From: Hawksworthiomyces lignivorus
Taxonomy: Eukaryota; Ascomycota; Sordariomycetes; Ophiostomatales; Ophiostomataceae
Length of the DNA: 64,000 nucleotides
Direction of reading: 5' to 3'
Assembly: GCA_002917075.1 (NCBI GenBank)
Contig: NTMA01000033.1
Location: forward strand, 248,001 to 312,000
A program made the translations under genes and the position numbers. Numbering within the stretch: the first letter of the stretch is position 1; each line of letters begins with the position of its first letter. Below are positions 33,634 through 44,260 of the stretch, one piece after another. The notes beneath the pieces are model-generated. The model was given only the letters and a program-made list of their open reading frames with translations, searched no databases and was not told the DNA's origin.

Positions 33634-36173
33634 CCGTATCTTATGACGGTTGGACGGCCAGGATTCACAGTCAAGGGGAGGGTGGAGAGAAAGTGCTCAA
33701 ACTATACGAGGCGGAGATGGGCTACCAAAACGGGTCTGCTTCTTCTTATTTGGTTTTGTTATACGACGCGCATATCGGTTTTTGGTTTCTTGGGACCTCT
33801 AGGGAGTTTTTATGTTCTTGTATTCCATTTTCACTCATGCCGTAACAATGGACGATCCACGATATCTTCTTTCATGCTTTGTGACAAACTTGCAGTTTCT
33901 TCGTTTTTGGGAGGTTGCTTTGAAGCAGATCGCGTGGAAAAGGGTAAAGAAAACCATACGACTGCAACGACGGCTACCCGGCACAGCTGGCTGCTTTTGT
34001 TCGCCAGGAAGTTACCCCCCCAAAAATGCGAAATGACAAAATGTAGTGTCATTGGCTTTCTGTGGCCCAATAAGGAACAAACGCTATTATTGCTTTGCTT
34101 GTGCGCTGAAATGCCATTCAAAGACGAACAAAGCTCGTATTTGTCTTGTACATCTGCGTGGCTATAACGACTATGTGACGAACCCTGTTCCTCAACCTAT
34201 TGTGGAAAAGCGAAGACGTTGAGGAGTGAATCGCATATTTGCTGACCGACAATGACGTTTCTGGGTCTTCTGCTGTTTGTTTGCCCTCAACGCACCCAGC
34301 TCTAACGCATCCGGACTTAGGCTTAGTAAATACCCAAAGTTGGCCAAAAGAGGGCATTTGTAGCAGCGTGATAGAAGTGGGGCGCTAACACAGGTCAGAA
34401 TCTTTTCTTCTTTTTTCTTCTTTTAGAAAAGGAAGAATAGAAAGAAGAGGGAGCGAGAAAGAAAAGAGGGATTTAAAAAAAAAAAAAAAAAAAAAAAAGG
34501 AAGTTATCCAGATGAAGCGATACGAAAGCGAAAGCAAACCAAAGGTACACCAATGGCAAGACGAGAGATCTAGCAAGGAGTAGTAAAGTAACTACCCAAA
34601 ATAGAAAGTAGCTGTTGGCAGTGGCACATGAGTCTCTCGTCCGCTTTCGAATAAGAATTATTAGCTACTCCAGACAGAGAGTATGGCAAAAGACTGGTTT
34701 CTCCCAAATGCAACCTGGAGCAGAATATCAGGCAGTAACTTTCCCTTTCTAACCACTGACGAAATACGGTTGCCATGACTTCATCAAGGGATCATTGTTG
34801 TTGCTTAGGACTATTGCCGGCTCCACCGAGCGTTCGTAAATCCAGCAGGTTTACGTATGCGTCTTGCATTGAAAGAACAAAAAAGAGTGACATGGGCTTC
34901 CGAGAAGCGGGAGATCCACTCTTTCCACCTGGGTCTAAGGTGAGTTTGGAAATTCAAAGCCCGTATAAGTCGTCGAATGGACCATATGCCAAGACACGCC
35001 AACAGGGGACCCAGTCAGATGCAAAGCACTCCACCACCAGTGGTGGTTGGGGATGGCTTTTTTTCTCGTATTTACTTTTTGCTGCGATGTATGCTTACTT
35101 CGTACGATGTGCATAACCACCAGCAGCAAAAACACGCATTCATTTTGTACGGGGTACACATGGTCGGTTTTTTTTTCAGCTTACCCAGGTCCTGCCTGAC
35201 CTTCCCCAGTTGCATGTTGATGTGCAGTTCGTAATGCCCCTAGCAAGTCCTCTAGCAAGTCCTCTGTATCGATTTGCTGCGCTGGCTGTGGGTTCTGTCT
35301 TTTGACATGACATACGAGATGGAAAATCTCCGGATGAAAGAAGAGATGGGAGGAGCCAGAGGCTCTCCTCACGCCCTTCCGCCTCTTCCGTTGTGATCCG
35401 CAGGGAATTAGAATGAGATTCACCCACCTTTCTTTTTCTCGTTTGGCTCTCTTTACACACTGTTCGTGTGCTCTTCTCGTACTCTGCGCTCCGTATTGCA
35501 TGCGTATTGCCTTAGTCCCTTTCTTCCCCGCCCCTCATCTTCTCTCTCCACTTCACTCTTCGCCGAGAGTTGTCGTTCAATAGACGAAGTCTTAGTCGTG
35601 AGCCTGCTCAACTGTACGAGGTGAGGTGCTTCTTTCCCCATCTCACATAGCCGCTCCACCACAAGTACAAATTCCACCTTCTTTGTCCCCAAACAGGGCT
35701 GTCGCGGCCCAAGTGACTCCATAATACTAATATACTCCTATTTCCCCGTCACCAAGTTCGTTTGATCGTGTGCATGCCTGCGTCTGTTTATATGAGAAAC
35801 ATACATCCGCCGTAAAAATCGAAAACGTGATAATCGACATCGGATTAGAGCGATACCAATTTTCTTCGCCTCCCGGTCAATTCCATTCGGCTGTCACGCT
35901 TCGCTTTTTTTTTCCCTTTGTTCCTCTTGTCTTAGTTCATCCAAGTTTTGCAACTAGTACAGCCTTTCGCTCTATCCTTTCGCCTGCTGGCACGCTGTGC
36001 CGGCCCGTCGAGATTACAGAGAATCTTCATGGCGCCTTAACTGATCATTCCGATTCTCTTTTTTTTTTTTTTTTTCTCACTCACTTCAACTCTCGTCTAT
36101 GCTGGAGAGGAGGCTGCTACAAGTTCACCGGCCTTGCGACAGTTCTCTCTCATTTTCCTCTCCCCTTGCAGTC
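33634..36173. other. Intergenic, about 2.5 kb, no gene recognised
   Basis: Contains a long A-run (about 34475-34498), T/C-rich stretches typical of the GH76 promoter (35885-36075, with a T17 run near 36060), and a 12-bp direct repeat CTAGCAAGTCCT at 35237-35262. A frame at 34892-35116 would encode a small protein ending in a hydrophobic stretch, but nothing else supports it. Confidence 0.45.
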
Positions 36174-38359
36174 ATGGTAAGCCTTGTTAGAAGCAGAGCC
36201 CGGCACTGCTGGTCTCGGTGGTCCGTCGCCGACATGGCTCTGCCGTTACTTTCATACGGCGCTGTCATCGCGGCCGCTTACCAGCTTGACACTTCATCTC
36301 CAGGTAAGCTTGTGTGCCGGCGGTAATTTTTATGCCGGTGGCTGAGCTAACCGTGGCTAGATTCCATCAAGAGTATTGCTGGTTCTATGGCAGAGGATAT
36401 GCTGTCTTTCTACAATGGCAACCAGCGCGGCCAGACCCCCGGGCTTCTCCCCGAGCCCTATTACTGTAAGATCTTGTATCTGTGCCATTTTATCCCCTGT
36501 TTCCCCCCTCGTGGAGGGCGGAGTTCCAGACTTTGTAAAATATATTAACAAGAAGACAAGGGTGGGAGGCTGGTGCCATGATGGGGGCCCTCATCGACTA
36601 CTGGTATTATACTGGTGATTCCACGTATAATGATCTCACGACGCAAGGCCTGCTCTTCCAAATCGGACCAAACAACGACTACATGCCTCCCAACCAAACC
36701 CTGACCGAAGGCAACGATGATCAGGGTTTCTGGGGACTCTCTGTCATGACTGCGGCCGAATACAATTTTCCAGATCCTCCGGCCAACCAGCCTCAGTGGC
36801 TGGCTTTGGCTCAGGCCGTCTTCAATACTCAAGCTGCTCGCTGGGATACTGCGAATTGCAATGGCGGTTTGCGTTGGCAGATCTTCACATGGAATAATGG
36901 CTACGACTACAAGAACTCAATCTCCCAGGCTTGTTTCTTCAACCTAGCCGCCCGTCTCGCCCTCTATACCGGCAACCAGTCATACTCAGATTGGGCTATC
37001 AAGACCTGGGATTGGATGGTAGATATCAAGTTCATGGACGACAACTACTACGTCTATGACGGCTCGCATATCGAAACCGGCTGCACCAATCTCACGCCTT
37101 ACCAGTGGAGCTACAATGCCGGCGCCTTCCTCCTCGGCGCGGCTGCTATGTATAATTATACGAGCGCACTGGGCGACACCAAAAATTCCGCCATGTGGCG
37201 CGAACGCACCGAAGGAATGCTCAACGGTAGCCGCGTCTTTTTTTCCGGAAATGACAGCAACGTCATGGCCGAAGTCGCTTGCGAGCCTGTCAACCTGTGT
37301 GATCTCGACCAGCAGTCGTTCAAAGCCTATCTCAGCCGCTGGATGGCGGCAACAACCAAATGGGCCCCTTTCACGACTTCCACCATCATGCCGCTTCTAA
37401 ATACATCCGCCATCGCGGCTGCGAGCCAATGTACAGGCGGCAGCAACGGCCGCATGTGTGGCCTGAAGTGGACAGACAACGGCGAATGGGACGGAACCAC
37501 CGGCGTCGGCCAGCAGATGGCCGCCATGGAAGTCACCCTGGCAAATATGATCCTGGACGTCACGGCGCCTGTGACAAATTCCACGGGAGGCACATCAAAG
37601 GGCGATCCCAGCGCCGGCGGCAGTGATGTCGGCCGCACGGATCCCTACTCTATCAACGACTTGCTAGGCCCCATTACCGCAGGCGACCGCGTCGGCGCAT
37701 CCATTTTGACCATCATTTTTGCGGTCGGTCTTATCGCTGGCGTGATCTACATGGTTATTGACGAGACCGTCGACAGAACGCCCAAAGAGCGGTGGGACGG
37801 GCTTATCGTGGCGGTCGGCAAGAACAGCAAACGCCTTGTGAAGCGCGGCGGCGGACCAGAGGCAGAAACTGCAATGACGGAAAAGGGCAAGCAGCCACGG
37901 GTCCAGTCATTCAAGGTCCTCGACCGGAGCGAAAGCGACCGCAGCAGCGGCTCGGTCTTATACGAGGATGGTGTCCTTTCTCAGCGCCAACGCGGCGTTC
38001 TCTTGACATCGCCGACGGCGGTCACGTCTGACTCTGGAGACCTCGAGAAAGGCGGTCTCAGCAACGTCGCTTCCGGCAGCAATAACCCCCGAACGACACG
38101 CCATGGGTTTTTTGCACCCGCCCACTTCCGCCATCATAGCAGTGGCAATGCTGAAGCAAGCCGGGCCCGTCATCGGAGCATCGTGTCGGATCCTGGACCA
38201 ACAGGTATGATTCGTTTCCCCTTGGCAGCAGCAGCAGCAACGCCAAATGCAAAGAGCAGCGCAACATCAACAGTTCGGCACTCAGCAGATGCGGCAAATG
38301 TAGCACCAAGAAATGGGACGAGGAAGAGCCTGATCAAAAAAAAGCCAACGGCATCGTAG
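36174..38359 (+). CDS. GH76 alpha-1,6-mannanase-like wall protein (DFG5/DCW1 type)
   Basis: Exons 36174..36303, 36361..36465 and 36561..38359 give 677 residues; an in-frame ATG at 36234 would shorten it by 20 and leave a compact signal peptide. The family transfers GPI-anchored mannoproteins to wall glucan at the cell surface. The GH76 domain (about 45-395) shows [20 protein letters not shown], the catalytic aspartate pair Asp131-Asp132 in [31 protein letters not shown] and [19 protein letters not shown]. After the domain comes a single membrane segment (about 458-478, [19 protein letters not shown]) and a Ser/Arg-rich tail of about 195 residues. Yeast relatives end in a GPI signal; here a transmembrane anchor with a cytoplasmic tail seems to replace it. 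The exon 3 acceptor is ACAAG. ATG at 36174 is followed directly by GTAAGC, so a different first exon is possible. Confidence 0.9.
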
Positions 38360-39273
38360 CGCCAAATCAATAAGATGAAGTGCACCCTTGTATATATACA
38401 AGCTCATGTGTGGGATTTCAGGCCCCGCATACGCCGATTTCATAGGGATCTGGGTTACATTATATTTTTGTATGGCATATATTGGCGTACACGAGGCATT
38501 TTGGACGTTTGGTGTTGTATGGATATGCTCATCTTCACATAGAATAGGTTATTGGTTAAAATTGTTATAAATGCTTTAGGACCATACATAGACAGAAATT
38601 ATGATTTAAAGATCCTCACTACCTAGTGACTATCTACTATTTTAGACTCGGAAGAATCGCTGTACATGTCGACTGAAGGATTACTTGTTTTTGAATTAAA
38701 CTCCTGAGGATCGCAGAGCGAGCCTGACGCCTGTGTAGATTTTGATATATCCACCTGTAGCAAGATGTTACATGAAGGAGCAATCTCTAACGAAAGTAAG
38801 AACTGGCTGTCTGTCCACTGCCCACCGAGTCTAAAGGTGCTTACATCATTCTCCCCTTTCTCCCATCACTCCCAAGAGCCAGCGCTTTCGTGTCCACCAC
38901 GGCCATGGTACGACAACTGGGCACTGTATAACCTATTCCAGTCAGAATTCTGCTAGCTGAAGGGTCTAGGACCGATTTAATAGCTTCAAAAACCCCTTAC
39001 ACCACATATACTCTCTGGAGAACCCGACTAGAGAGCCAATTAAGAGAAAAAGCAACTGCTCCACATACTGCTGGTAGAGTTCTCTATCATGACCAAGTTC
39101 TGGGAAACGTTGCTTTGTCGAAATGGTTGACGAGCTAAAATATCTTATATAATGGCACAACAGTCTCGGCGATATCATATTCGACGACAGCACAATACTT
39201 GACTTGGTAAAAGCGAGAGGTTGGGATCGGCTTTTGTCTTCCTCCATTATCATGATATAGCGACTCTTCCATA
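38360..39273. other. Convergent intergenic, GH76 and HET genes
   Basis: About 0.9 kb between stop codons of convergent genes. AT-rich; nothing recognised. Confidence 0.5.
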
Positions 39274-41352
39274 TCAGTACACCGTAAATATTTCCTCCGT
39301 AACTTTGCCTTCGTCGAGAAGCTCAAATACCTGTCCATTCATCGTGTCCCAGACGTACGCATCAGCTATGAATCGGAAGCCATCCTGTGCCTCTCTCAGG
39401 ACATACGGAGTCGGTCCTCCGTAGAAGATACATACTACATCTCCGACTTGGACCTCTTCCGACACAAAGCCTACATGCCCATCCTCAGTAGCAAAGAGAA
39501 TTCGCGATTCCCAAGACTGGTCTATCGTTAAAATCCATGTCCATAAGAGCTCAAAATCCTGTAGGAGGTGCGAGGCTGTGGCTTCGTTCTCTTGTCCATC
39601 TTTCAGGAGTAGAAGCCTGCGGAGGGTTAGCTTCAGAAAATTGTATACTTCGTCTCCAGACTCGCTTTCGTCAGAATGCAAGCTCTCTGGACTTCCATCC
39701 GTTTGTCCAGTCTCTAAATGGTGTTCTGCAATGTCAAATGTCCCTTTGCTGACATTTGAAACAGAACTTCCAGAGCTCTTCTCTGTCTCGTTGATGGGAT
39801 GTTCATTCTCCTTGCCACTTGCATTGGGGACTGTGGCGTCTTCATTTTCGCCCAAGACCGCACTTGATTCTTTTCGAATCCTCCGTGCCTCGCTATTAGC
39901 CCCAACCAAAACTTCATTCCATACTGCCCTGCCAGTCACTGGGTCGCGTTTGACCGTGCTGTGTTCTCGGCAAAAGGCTTCTGATGTCTCAACCCAGAAA
40001 AGCATCTTGCGAGCGAGCTCCTGAACACTCAAAAGTTCATCACTGTTAATATCTGCATTCCATTCGCGCGGCGCGGCCGTCGCAGACACTCGACCGAGTC
40101 TGGCACCCTTGAATACAGCAGAGCCCGCAGTCGCCGAGACAAGAACATGTGACTCGCCCTTTCCTTTAAACTTTGCATGGGCTTTGCATTTGTCGCCAGT
40201 TCGATGCCCTTTCCAAGGCCAGCCTGCAGCGTAAGCGTGTGTTTCATCCAAGGGCGACATGTTGGATGGAGAATTCAGATTGGGACACCACGAAGGAAGT
40301 CGTTCTGGGCGCTCTGCTGAGCTAACGACACCGAGAAGGCGGAGATTGGGCTCGTGCTGAAGCGCAGTTGCCCCGAACTTGGTGTATAAACGCCAGTATT
40401 CATCTCTGGCCTCTTGAGAGTAGTCAATGGGCAGCTGGTCCCGGTAGACTTGGTCCATTCCCTCGACCATGCCAAAGATAGCGTAGATTCTATCAACTGG
40501 CTCTTTTGCGAATCGATTGCGTCCGAGCATGACCAAGTCAAAGAAACTAAGCTTTTCTTCTGACAGACTAGTCGTCTTGAGCTTGTCCAGCTCCATTAAA
40601 GCCTGATATCCCTGAAATAGATCCTGCTCACCTGAGATATCCGGTTCTTCGCCTCTGAAAGAGTAGATAGATAAGTTACGAATCAGCTCCACTAGCTTGT
40701 TGCCATCAACGACTTTATCACCGCAGATAAACTGCACTGATTTGCCGTAGAAGTACTCTTGCGCAATCCAGAGCCGGCGAAACCATGAACGCCGACTAAG
40801 TGCCGCAATGGGCTTGAAGAGCTCCATGTCGAAAAGCTTGGGAGCTTGAGATTTCAGATTGAGGAGCATTTCAATCACGTCAGACCGTGAAGACTTGGCC
40901 TGCCTGGGGACTTCGACAGAGTTGACAGCAGCGACCACATCGTCACTTCGGTCTTCAGTGCCACCTAGCCAGACATAGACCCCAACGGCCTGTTGGTAGA
41001 TGTGGTGCATCTTAGCCACCTGAGTCTTTTTCTCAGCGTCTGACTTCTGGTTGATGCAAATAGCGTCTACCCAGATCTTCGTGCAGCCCAGGGCGCTATA
41101 GACGCTACGGAGGCCATCCCTGAGATGGGCCGTGATCTTGAACTCGCTCTCATTGCATTGTATCAGCTCTGTGTTGGATCCTTCGCCCCATGCATAGGAG
41201 AGCGCATGATAGAAGGGGGGATTTTCATCAGGATATTCGGCGAGTTTAATGATAATGGTAGGCTCGACGGCCGCAATTTCAGCGACGCGGAAGGCGTCTT
41301 CGCCAAGCGGAACATAGGAATAGGATCTGTTCGTGGGACCTAACTTAGTCAT
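39274..41352 (-). CDS. HET-domain (heterokaryon incompatibility) protein
   Basis: A single exon of 692 residues from the first in-frame ATG at 41352; the frame is open a little further upstream but has no ATG there. All three HET blocks are present: YHALSYAWGEGSNTELIQC (from about residue 48), KIWVDAICINQKSDAEKKTQ (about 93-112) and SWFRRLWIAQEYFYGKSVQF. HET domains trigger allorecognition cell death after fusion of unlike strains, often by partnering with NLR or other incompatibility proteins; many paralogues exist and most have no known role. Downstream comes a region typical of HET/ankyrin-less proteins (RNRFAKEPVDRIYAIFGMV) and an acidic Ser/Glu-rich insert (about 515-590). The C-terminal part, with VQVGDVVCIFYGGPTPYVLR, is the usual end domain of this class. 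No partner gene is adjacent. Confidence 0.92.
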   Translation of the reverse strand: MTKLGPTNRSYSYVPLGEDAFRVAEIAAVEPTIIIKLAEYPDENPPFYHALSYAWGEGSNTELIQCNESEFKITAHLRDGLRSVYSALGCTKIWVDAICINQKSDAEKKTQVAKMHHIYQQAVGVYVWLGGTEDRSDDVVAAVNSVEVPRQAKSSRSDVIEMLLNLKSQAPKLFDMELFKPIAALSRRSWFRRLWIAQEYFYGKSVQFICGDKVVDGNKLVELIRNLSIYSFRGEEPDISGEQDLFQGYQALMELDKLKTTSLSEEKLSFFDLVMLGRNRFAKEPVDRIYAIFGMVEGMDQVYRDQLPIDYSQEARDEYWRLYTKFGATALQHEPNLRLLGVVSSAERPERLPSWCPNLNSPSNMSPLDETHAYAAGWPWKGHRTGDKCKAHAKFKGKGESHVLVSATAGSAVFKGARLGRVSATAAPREWNADINSDELLSVQELARKMLFWVETSEAFCREHSTVKRDPVTGRAVWNEVLVGANSEARRIRKESSAVLGENEDATVPNASGKENEHPINETEKSSGSSVSNVSKGTFDIAEHHLETGQTDGSPESLHSDESESGDEVYNFLKLTLRRLLLLKDGQENEATASHLLQDFELLWTWILTIDQSWESRILFATEDGHVGFVSEEVQVGDVVCIFYGGPTPYVLREAQDGFRFIADAYVWDTMNGQVFELLDEGKVTEEIFTVY

Positions 41353-42370
41353 TATGGAGGTAATGTAAGAGTCGAAGTATTTGCGGTCTTGTTGGGAGGT
41401 GATGAAAGCGAAGCGCAAGGCTGCGAGGCTGTAAGAAAAATCACCTCATGTCATGCAGCCCAGTACAATCCACGTGTTCGGCGGTGTGGCTATGAGAGCC
41501 ACAACGTTGAACATCAGCATCTCGTCGTTCGATAGGCAAAATTAAGCTACCTGCAGACTTAGTTTTGTACTCCAATGTGTTAGATTTTAAGGCTTTTTTT
41601 TTTGGCCTTCTTCGCATACAGCGTGCATCTTACGAACTTCACCCCTGATGTAGGAATAGGCATCCCGTTGTTCTGTTATAACAACAGTTAACAGTGCTTA
41701 TAGGCCATACCTAAGCCCCATAGATCCTAAGCCACAAGTGTCACGAAATAGAATCTCTTGGAAGAGCTGAACACAATCATGATGCTTAATTTCGCCTTGT
41801 GCTGTAACAACAGCAAAAAATAACAATGAATTTTCTTAACAATAAAATGTGTAACTGTCATGGAGGAATAGCATGGCCATAGAGCGGTCTATAACATAGT
41901 AACAATAATATTATTTCTTTCGACCATCAATACCTGTACAAATACCAATACATCTAGAGGAAACTGGCCGGTGAATAGGAGCTCCTACTCATTTAGAGCT
42001 ATTTACTGCTTCGCACATGCGAATCCCAGAGGAGAGTATGCTATTCATATATATACACCATTCGCGCCAAAATTTCGACGGTGATGTCTTTTGTGGTGAT
42101 AAGCTACACAAGTTATTGGCTCGAGCCTCGACATGTAACTTTCGTTACGTCAAACCAGAGCCATCCAATCATTTCACAACAACCTCAGATAGGGAGATGT
42201 TTGAATAGCTGACGACAAAAGAGATGGCATAAAGAGCGTCTTTCTCTTAAGGCAGGTGCGCGAATTGTCGTTGTTATGGTAAAGACTTCCCATATGCCTT
42301 TCTCAGCTCTATCAACGAGATTGTTCGCTTCCCTTAACAAGTCAACGGAGTTCTAGAAGGCTTTATCGGC
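41353..42370. other. Intergenic, AT-rich
   Basis: About 1 kb upstream of the HET gene and downstream of CIA30. Nothing recognised; short frames only. Confidence 0.5.
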
Positions 42371-43471
42371 CTATTTTGTGTCAGTGTCGTGATTCGTTTG
42401 TCTTGGCATATCCCACTGTATCGGCAAGCCCCGTTTGTTCTTGAGTCTGCCGCCACTGTTATCGCCAGCTTCGGAAGTCGACACGTCTCTTGGAGATCCA
42501 CCGGATGATGTAGATGCTGCGGCCGTAGGCTGCACGAAAGGAATATTTACTGATATCTCATCTCTGGCATTCCGTAATTGATTTCTGGACGCGACAGCTG
42601 CAGTCGCTTCTGCTGTAGCTTGCTCCTCTGTCTCTTGGAACGCCTGCGCTCCCACCTCCTTAGCTTCGTTTGGATTGTTAGTTGCCCACAGCTGTGCGAC
42701 ACACAGCTCAAACGGCCCTGGCACGCGGTCTGTCAGTCCCAGCCCTACCGACCGGACTCGCTGCCGCAAAAGCTCGGTCTGTGGCTCCACTACAAACCCG
42801 TGGTTGGTTCGCACGAAATCAGACCACGGCACTACCACCGTTTCCCACTGACCCGGTCGCCGCGCAAATAGCCGGTGCTGGTGTAAATCAGTTGGCGCCA
42901 CCATTGAATCCGTCTGGACGTTGATTAAATAGCTGCGTCCGTCAGAGCGTACACGCAGTGCTAGGTACGCGTATGAGTCGACGTCCCACAGCGCACGCCC
43001 GAACATGGTTGGCGGGCGGTCAGCCGTGCGCCATGCAGCATATCCCGTACGCTGGACGTCTAGACGGTCCACCGGGAGGCGAGTGGATATTGTACCGTGG
43101 AAGCGAATGTAGCCATGGGACGGGGTAGTCAACGCCGAAGACGACGAGGGTGGGGCAGAGGATACTGGCGGAGGCACCCAGTCGAGGTGTGCTGTTGAAA
43201 ATCCACCGATTTCCTCATCGGTCATGAGTTTGCAGTCGGAAATAGAAGCAGGATCACGGAAGGCTTGCAGCTCGTACGGGCCGGACGGCCCCTTGACGCC
43301 CTCGAAGCGTATGGCTGTGTGCGCTTTGGTCAGTTCTCGAATCTGTAATCTTCAACCTAATCCCATATGTCAACACCACGTAGGCTGCATACCAATTCCG
43401 GAGAGACGCTTAAGCTCGTCATAACTTCGACCCCAAAAGCCCTTTGCCGATCGTATTAATGTTGGTTGCAT
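42371..43471 (-). CDS. Complex I intermediate-associated protein 30 (CIA30/NDUFAF1)
   Basis: Minus-strand gene. The large exon ends at 42371 and reads IRFEGVKGPSGPYELQAF, DEEIGGFSTAHLDWVP, YIRFHGTISTRLPVDR, FGRALWDVDSYAYLALRVRS, RPGQWETVVVPWSDFV and RSVGLGLTDRVPGPFEL. This is the CIA30 domain, which helps assemble respiratory complex I in mitochondria. A short first exon (43471..43393) encodes a basic N terminus MQPTLIRSAKGFWGRSYDEL. Its donor GTATGC leaves phase 1. The acceptor that restores the frame is an unusual GAG at 43336, giving exon 2 43335..42371 and 347 residues. The better-looking CAG at 43343 needs a different start or donor. The family call is firm; the junction is not. It diverges from the SLS1-type gene, 789 bp apart. 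Confidence 0.88.
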
Positions 43472-44260
43472 ATTTCTCAGTGAGCTGTGTGAAGGACGGT
43501 GCGGCGGAAAGACTGCGGGGTGGATAACGGTAGTTTCGGAAAACACACATAGGGCAGCCAATGTGAAGTAATAGCAGAAGGTCTTGGTGCTGATAGTAAC
43601 AGTATAACGTTGTGCTATAGCTTCTCCTAAGTATTGAAAAAAAAAAAAAAGGCGAGTCCTGTCAGATCTTGAAGTTATTACAGAATGCGCTTGCCGGCAG
43701 AGCTTGTAGAGGCTATGATGAGAACGGAAACTGATCCTCATTTGATTGTGAAGATATTGCTTAGTCATAAACATCTCCCAGTTAACTTGTATTTTACACA
43801 TCATAAACTGTGTGTTTGCACTGTACACGCCATTATCAGTGATCTCTGACTGTTTAAAAGGTTGATTCCTCCATTTTTTATGTATCACTGTATCAGTATA
43901 TGTATTTATACTCTCTACTGATATTAAAATATTTTTTCTCTTCACTTTGCGCTCACCTTTTGTAGTGCTTCTTTTTCGAGGACAAATGAAATATTCGTGC
44001 TTACCGGAAATTGACGTTTTGCAGCCCTCCATCATGACAACTCCTTCTTGAAGCCCAGATAACTATGTATAACATTCAGATAGTGAACTAGTCAGATATT
44101 CTGTTGACTATAAGTTATTATACAAGCAGTACGAGGGGGATGATCCTTTTTGTACAGTTAGAACATGGCTAGTGAAAGTTCAACTTATTTGTAGAACAAT
44201 ATTCCTGTATCCGTTCATAAAAAGAGCTAGACCTAAAATAGGCAGCTTGAAAACCTTAAT
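43472..44260. promoter_or_regulatory. Shared divergent promoter of CIA30 and SLS1-type genes
   Basis: 789 bp between two divergent start codons of mitochondrial genes. AT-rich, with an A13-14 run at about 43638. A long minus-strand open frame through it (to 44035) joins the CIA30 first exon but has no coding character. Confidence 0.5.

Noticed and set aside
34775..35116. Small frame ending in a hydrophobic segment
   Set aside because: Possible tail-anchored protein, but no splice, homology or codon evidence; too weak to call.
41353..41418. Longer N terminus for the HET protein
   Set aside because: The extension has no ATG; the first ATG in frame is at 41352 and leaves the full HET domain.
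43484..44035. Upstream in-frame extension of the CIA30 first exon
   Set aside because: Low-complexity and unlike any mitochondrial N terminus; the ATG at 43471 directly precedes the plausible basic presequence.
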